From positions 62,001-126,000 of the forward strand of contig JAGYIL010000001.1 of assembly GCA_018402545.1 (NCBI GenBank): a DNA stretch of 64,000 bases, in the 5' to 3' direction. This stretch comes from Saccharospirillum sp. (GTDB taxonomy: Bacteria > Pseudomonadota > Gammaproteobacteria > Pseudomonadales > Natronospirillaceae). Numbering within the stretch: position 1 is the first letter of the stretch; each line of letters opens with the position of its first letter. Positions 63,230-64,000 of the stretch are shown here, piece by piece. A model generated the notes under the pieces. That model made no database searches, had not been told where the DNA came from, and saw only the letters and a program-made list of their open reading frames with translations. The position numbers were made by a program, and so were the translations under genes.

Positions 63230-63663
63230 ATATTGGTGCATTAATGAAGGTTTAAACATCATTAGGAGATGTGACCTGCGTCACAGAAAGTGATTCGGTC
63301 GCTTTTTTCATGAATTCAAAGTCATATGGTTATTTTTTGTAAACACCATGATTAGAAAAAGGTAATTATCGTTTTAATTGATCGACTATAAGGCCACTAA
63401 TTAACGTTCTGTAAATGCCTAACCTTCCAAGAAAGTAATGATCAAAAATCCCTTCGCAGCGCCGTTTATTACCGTTTATGAGATTCACACCCTGTTGGCG
63501 CTGGAATAAATTCCCTAGATTAATAGTTTAGTGATCAAACGGATACTCAAAACTGCCAATAATCTGACATGATCGAAAAATCCGATGCTCCGTATAATCA
63601 ATTGAATGAGTACAAAGAAGGAGATGCGAGGTGCGTCTCCAGACCGACTATTAGGACTCGGAT
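63230..63663. other. AT-rich leader region before the last chemoreceptor
   Basis: This 434-bp region is clearly more AT-rich than the rest of the window and shows no gene. GCCAATAA at 63555-63562 resembles a sigma-28 -10 box (GCCGATAA), but the -35 position (TCAAACGG) fits poorly. AAGGAGATG at about 63619 is ribosome-binding-site-like but 36 bp from the start codon. Confidence 0.4.
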
Positions 63664-64000
63664 ATGTTTGATTTTATTACCCAACCTATCTACAACTTAT
63701 CGACACGCTTAAAACTCTTTCTGGGCTTTGGGCTTGTACTATTGCTTACCGCTGGTATTGCCATTACCGGTTATCAGAACCTGAATCTCGTTAGCAGCGA
63801 GTATCAACAGGTTATTGCCTCTGATTCTTTAGCTATGCGTATGGCCAATGCCCGAATAGCTGAAAAGAATTATGTGATTCGTCAGGAGCAGCGCTACCTG
63901 GATCAAGTGGCGAGTATTCTTGACGACGTGCGCAATGATGCAAACGCTATTATGGATGCAACCGATAACCCACGCAGCCGGGCAGTCATGTTGGAAGTGA
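63664..64000 (+). CDS. Methyl-accepting chemotaxis protein, N-terminal part (cut by window end)
   Basis: The first 112 residues are visible. TM1 is at about residues 14-36, then comes the start of a periplasmic helical sensor. It matches the receptor at 61280 closely from the first residue (M-F-D[12 protein letters not shown] and M-A-N-A-R-I-A-E-K-N-Y-V-I-R-Q against [15 protein letters not shown]), so the two arose by tandem duplication. The rest lies beyond the window. Confidence 0.9.
   Translation, partial: MFDFITQPIYNLSTRLKLFLGFGLVLLLTAGIAITGYQNLNLVSSEYQQVIASDSLAMRMANARIAEKNYVIRQEQRYLDQVASILDDVRNDANAIMDATDNPRSRAVMLEV

Noticed and set aside
62912-63262. 116-codon minus-strand frame across the MITE-like element
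   Set aside because: It is formed by the terminal repeats and the internal hairpin; there is no transposase motif and no ribosome-binding site.
63535-63562. Sigma-28 flagellar promoter for the last chemoreceptor
   Set aside because: The -10 box GCCAATAA is one mismatch from consensus, but the -35 box fits poorly and no similar site precedes the paralogue, so it is only noted in the leader-region entry.

Overview
The window is chromosomal DNA from a heterotrophic, probably marine gammaproteobacterium. The gene set (liu leucine catabolism, AzlCD, NnrU, a GNAT-nitrilase fusion, TRAP transporters, Crp/Fnr and PAS-GGDEF signalling, chemoreceptors) and the moderately high GC fit an Oceanospirillales/Saccharospirillaceae-like organism. 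I cannot confirm the genus from sequence alone. I saw no rRNA, tRNA or CRISPR array, and no phage structural genes.

Layout. 1-4.7 kb holds small housekeeping and transport genes (a MoaD/ThiS-like sulfur carrier, DUF1761, EamA, an FMN 2-hydroxy-acid dehydrogenase, TauE, an isochorismatase-like hydrolase). 4.8-5.4 kb is a five-unit tandem array of a REP-type palindrome ending 4 bp from a GIY-YIG nuclease gene. 5.8-11.4 kb is a tightly coupled operon (ACAD11-like dehydrogenase, SDR, APH-fold kinase, histidine phosphatase, SDR) divergent from a LysR regulator. It resembles the phosphorylation route for 4-hydroxyacyl-CoAs. 11.5-16.7 kb carries envelope and stress genes (OmpA/DUF4398 lipoproteins, DUF3309, CsbD), a Crp-like regulator and a diguanylate cyclase. 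17-23.7 kb is mixed: two GNATs (one AAC(3)-I-like), a saccharopine-dehydrogenase-like reductase, an ABC-F ATPase and DUF proteins.

23.9-36.5 kb is a branched-chain amino acid catabolic block. It contains isovaleryl-CoA dehydrogenase, a second acyl-CoA dehydrogenase, both methylcrotonyl-CoA carboxylase subunits, methylglutaconyl-CoA hydratase and HMG-CoA lyase, then the branched-chain 2-oxoacid dehydrogenase E1alpha, E1beta and E2 without an E3. 36.7-42.3 kb has a nitroreductase, a 2OG-oxygenase-like protein, the GNAT-nitrilase fusion, NnrU and the AzlCD exporter. 42.3-43.7 kb is an IS110-family (IS1111 group) element inserted exactly inside a REP sequence. 43.9-57.1 kb is an aromatic-acid catabolic island: MarR regulator, TRAP transporter, a CoA beta-oxidation set, feruloyl-CoA synthetase-like ligase, thioesterase and tannase/feruloyl esterase. 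57.5-64 kb has RhlE, a PAS chemoreceptor and two paralogous chemoreceptors separated by a MITE-like element.

Two things stand out. First, at least 14 copies of an intergenic palindromic element, typically exactly 113 bp, share a three-stem layout. Their stems differ between copies yet keep pairing, which is covariation in a structured element I do not recognise. Second, the IS1111-type element carries, in the non-coding end where a bridge/seekRNA is expected, short segments matching both halves of its REP target and its own end junction, so the target-recognition code can be read directly.
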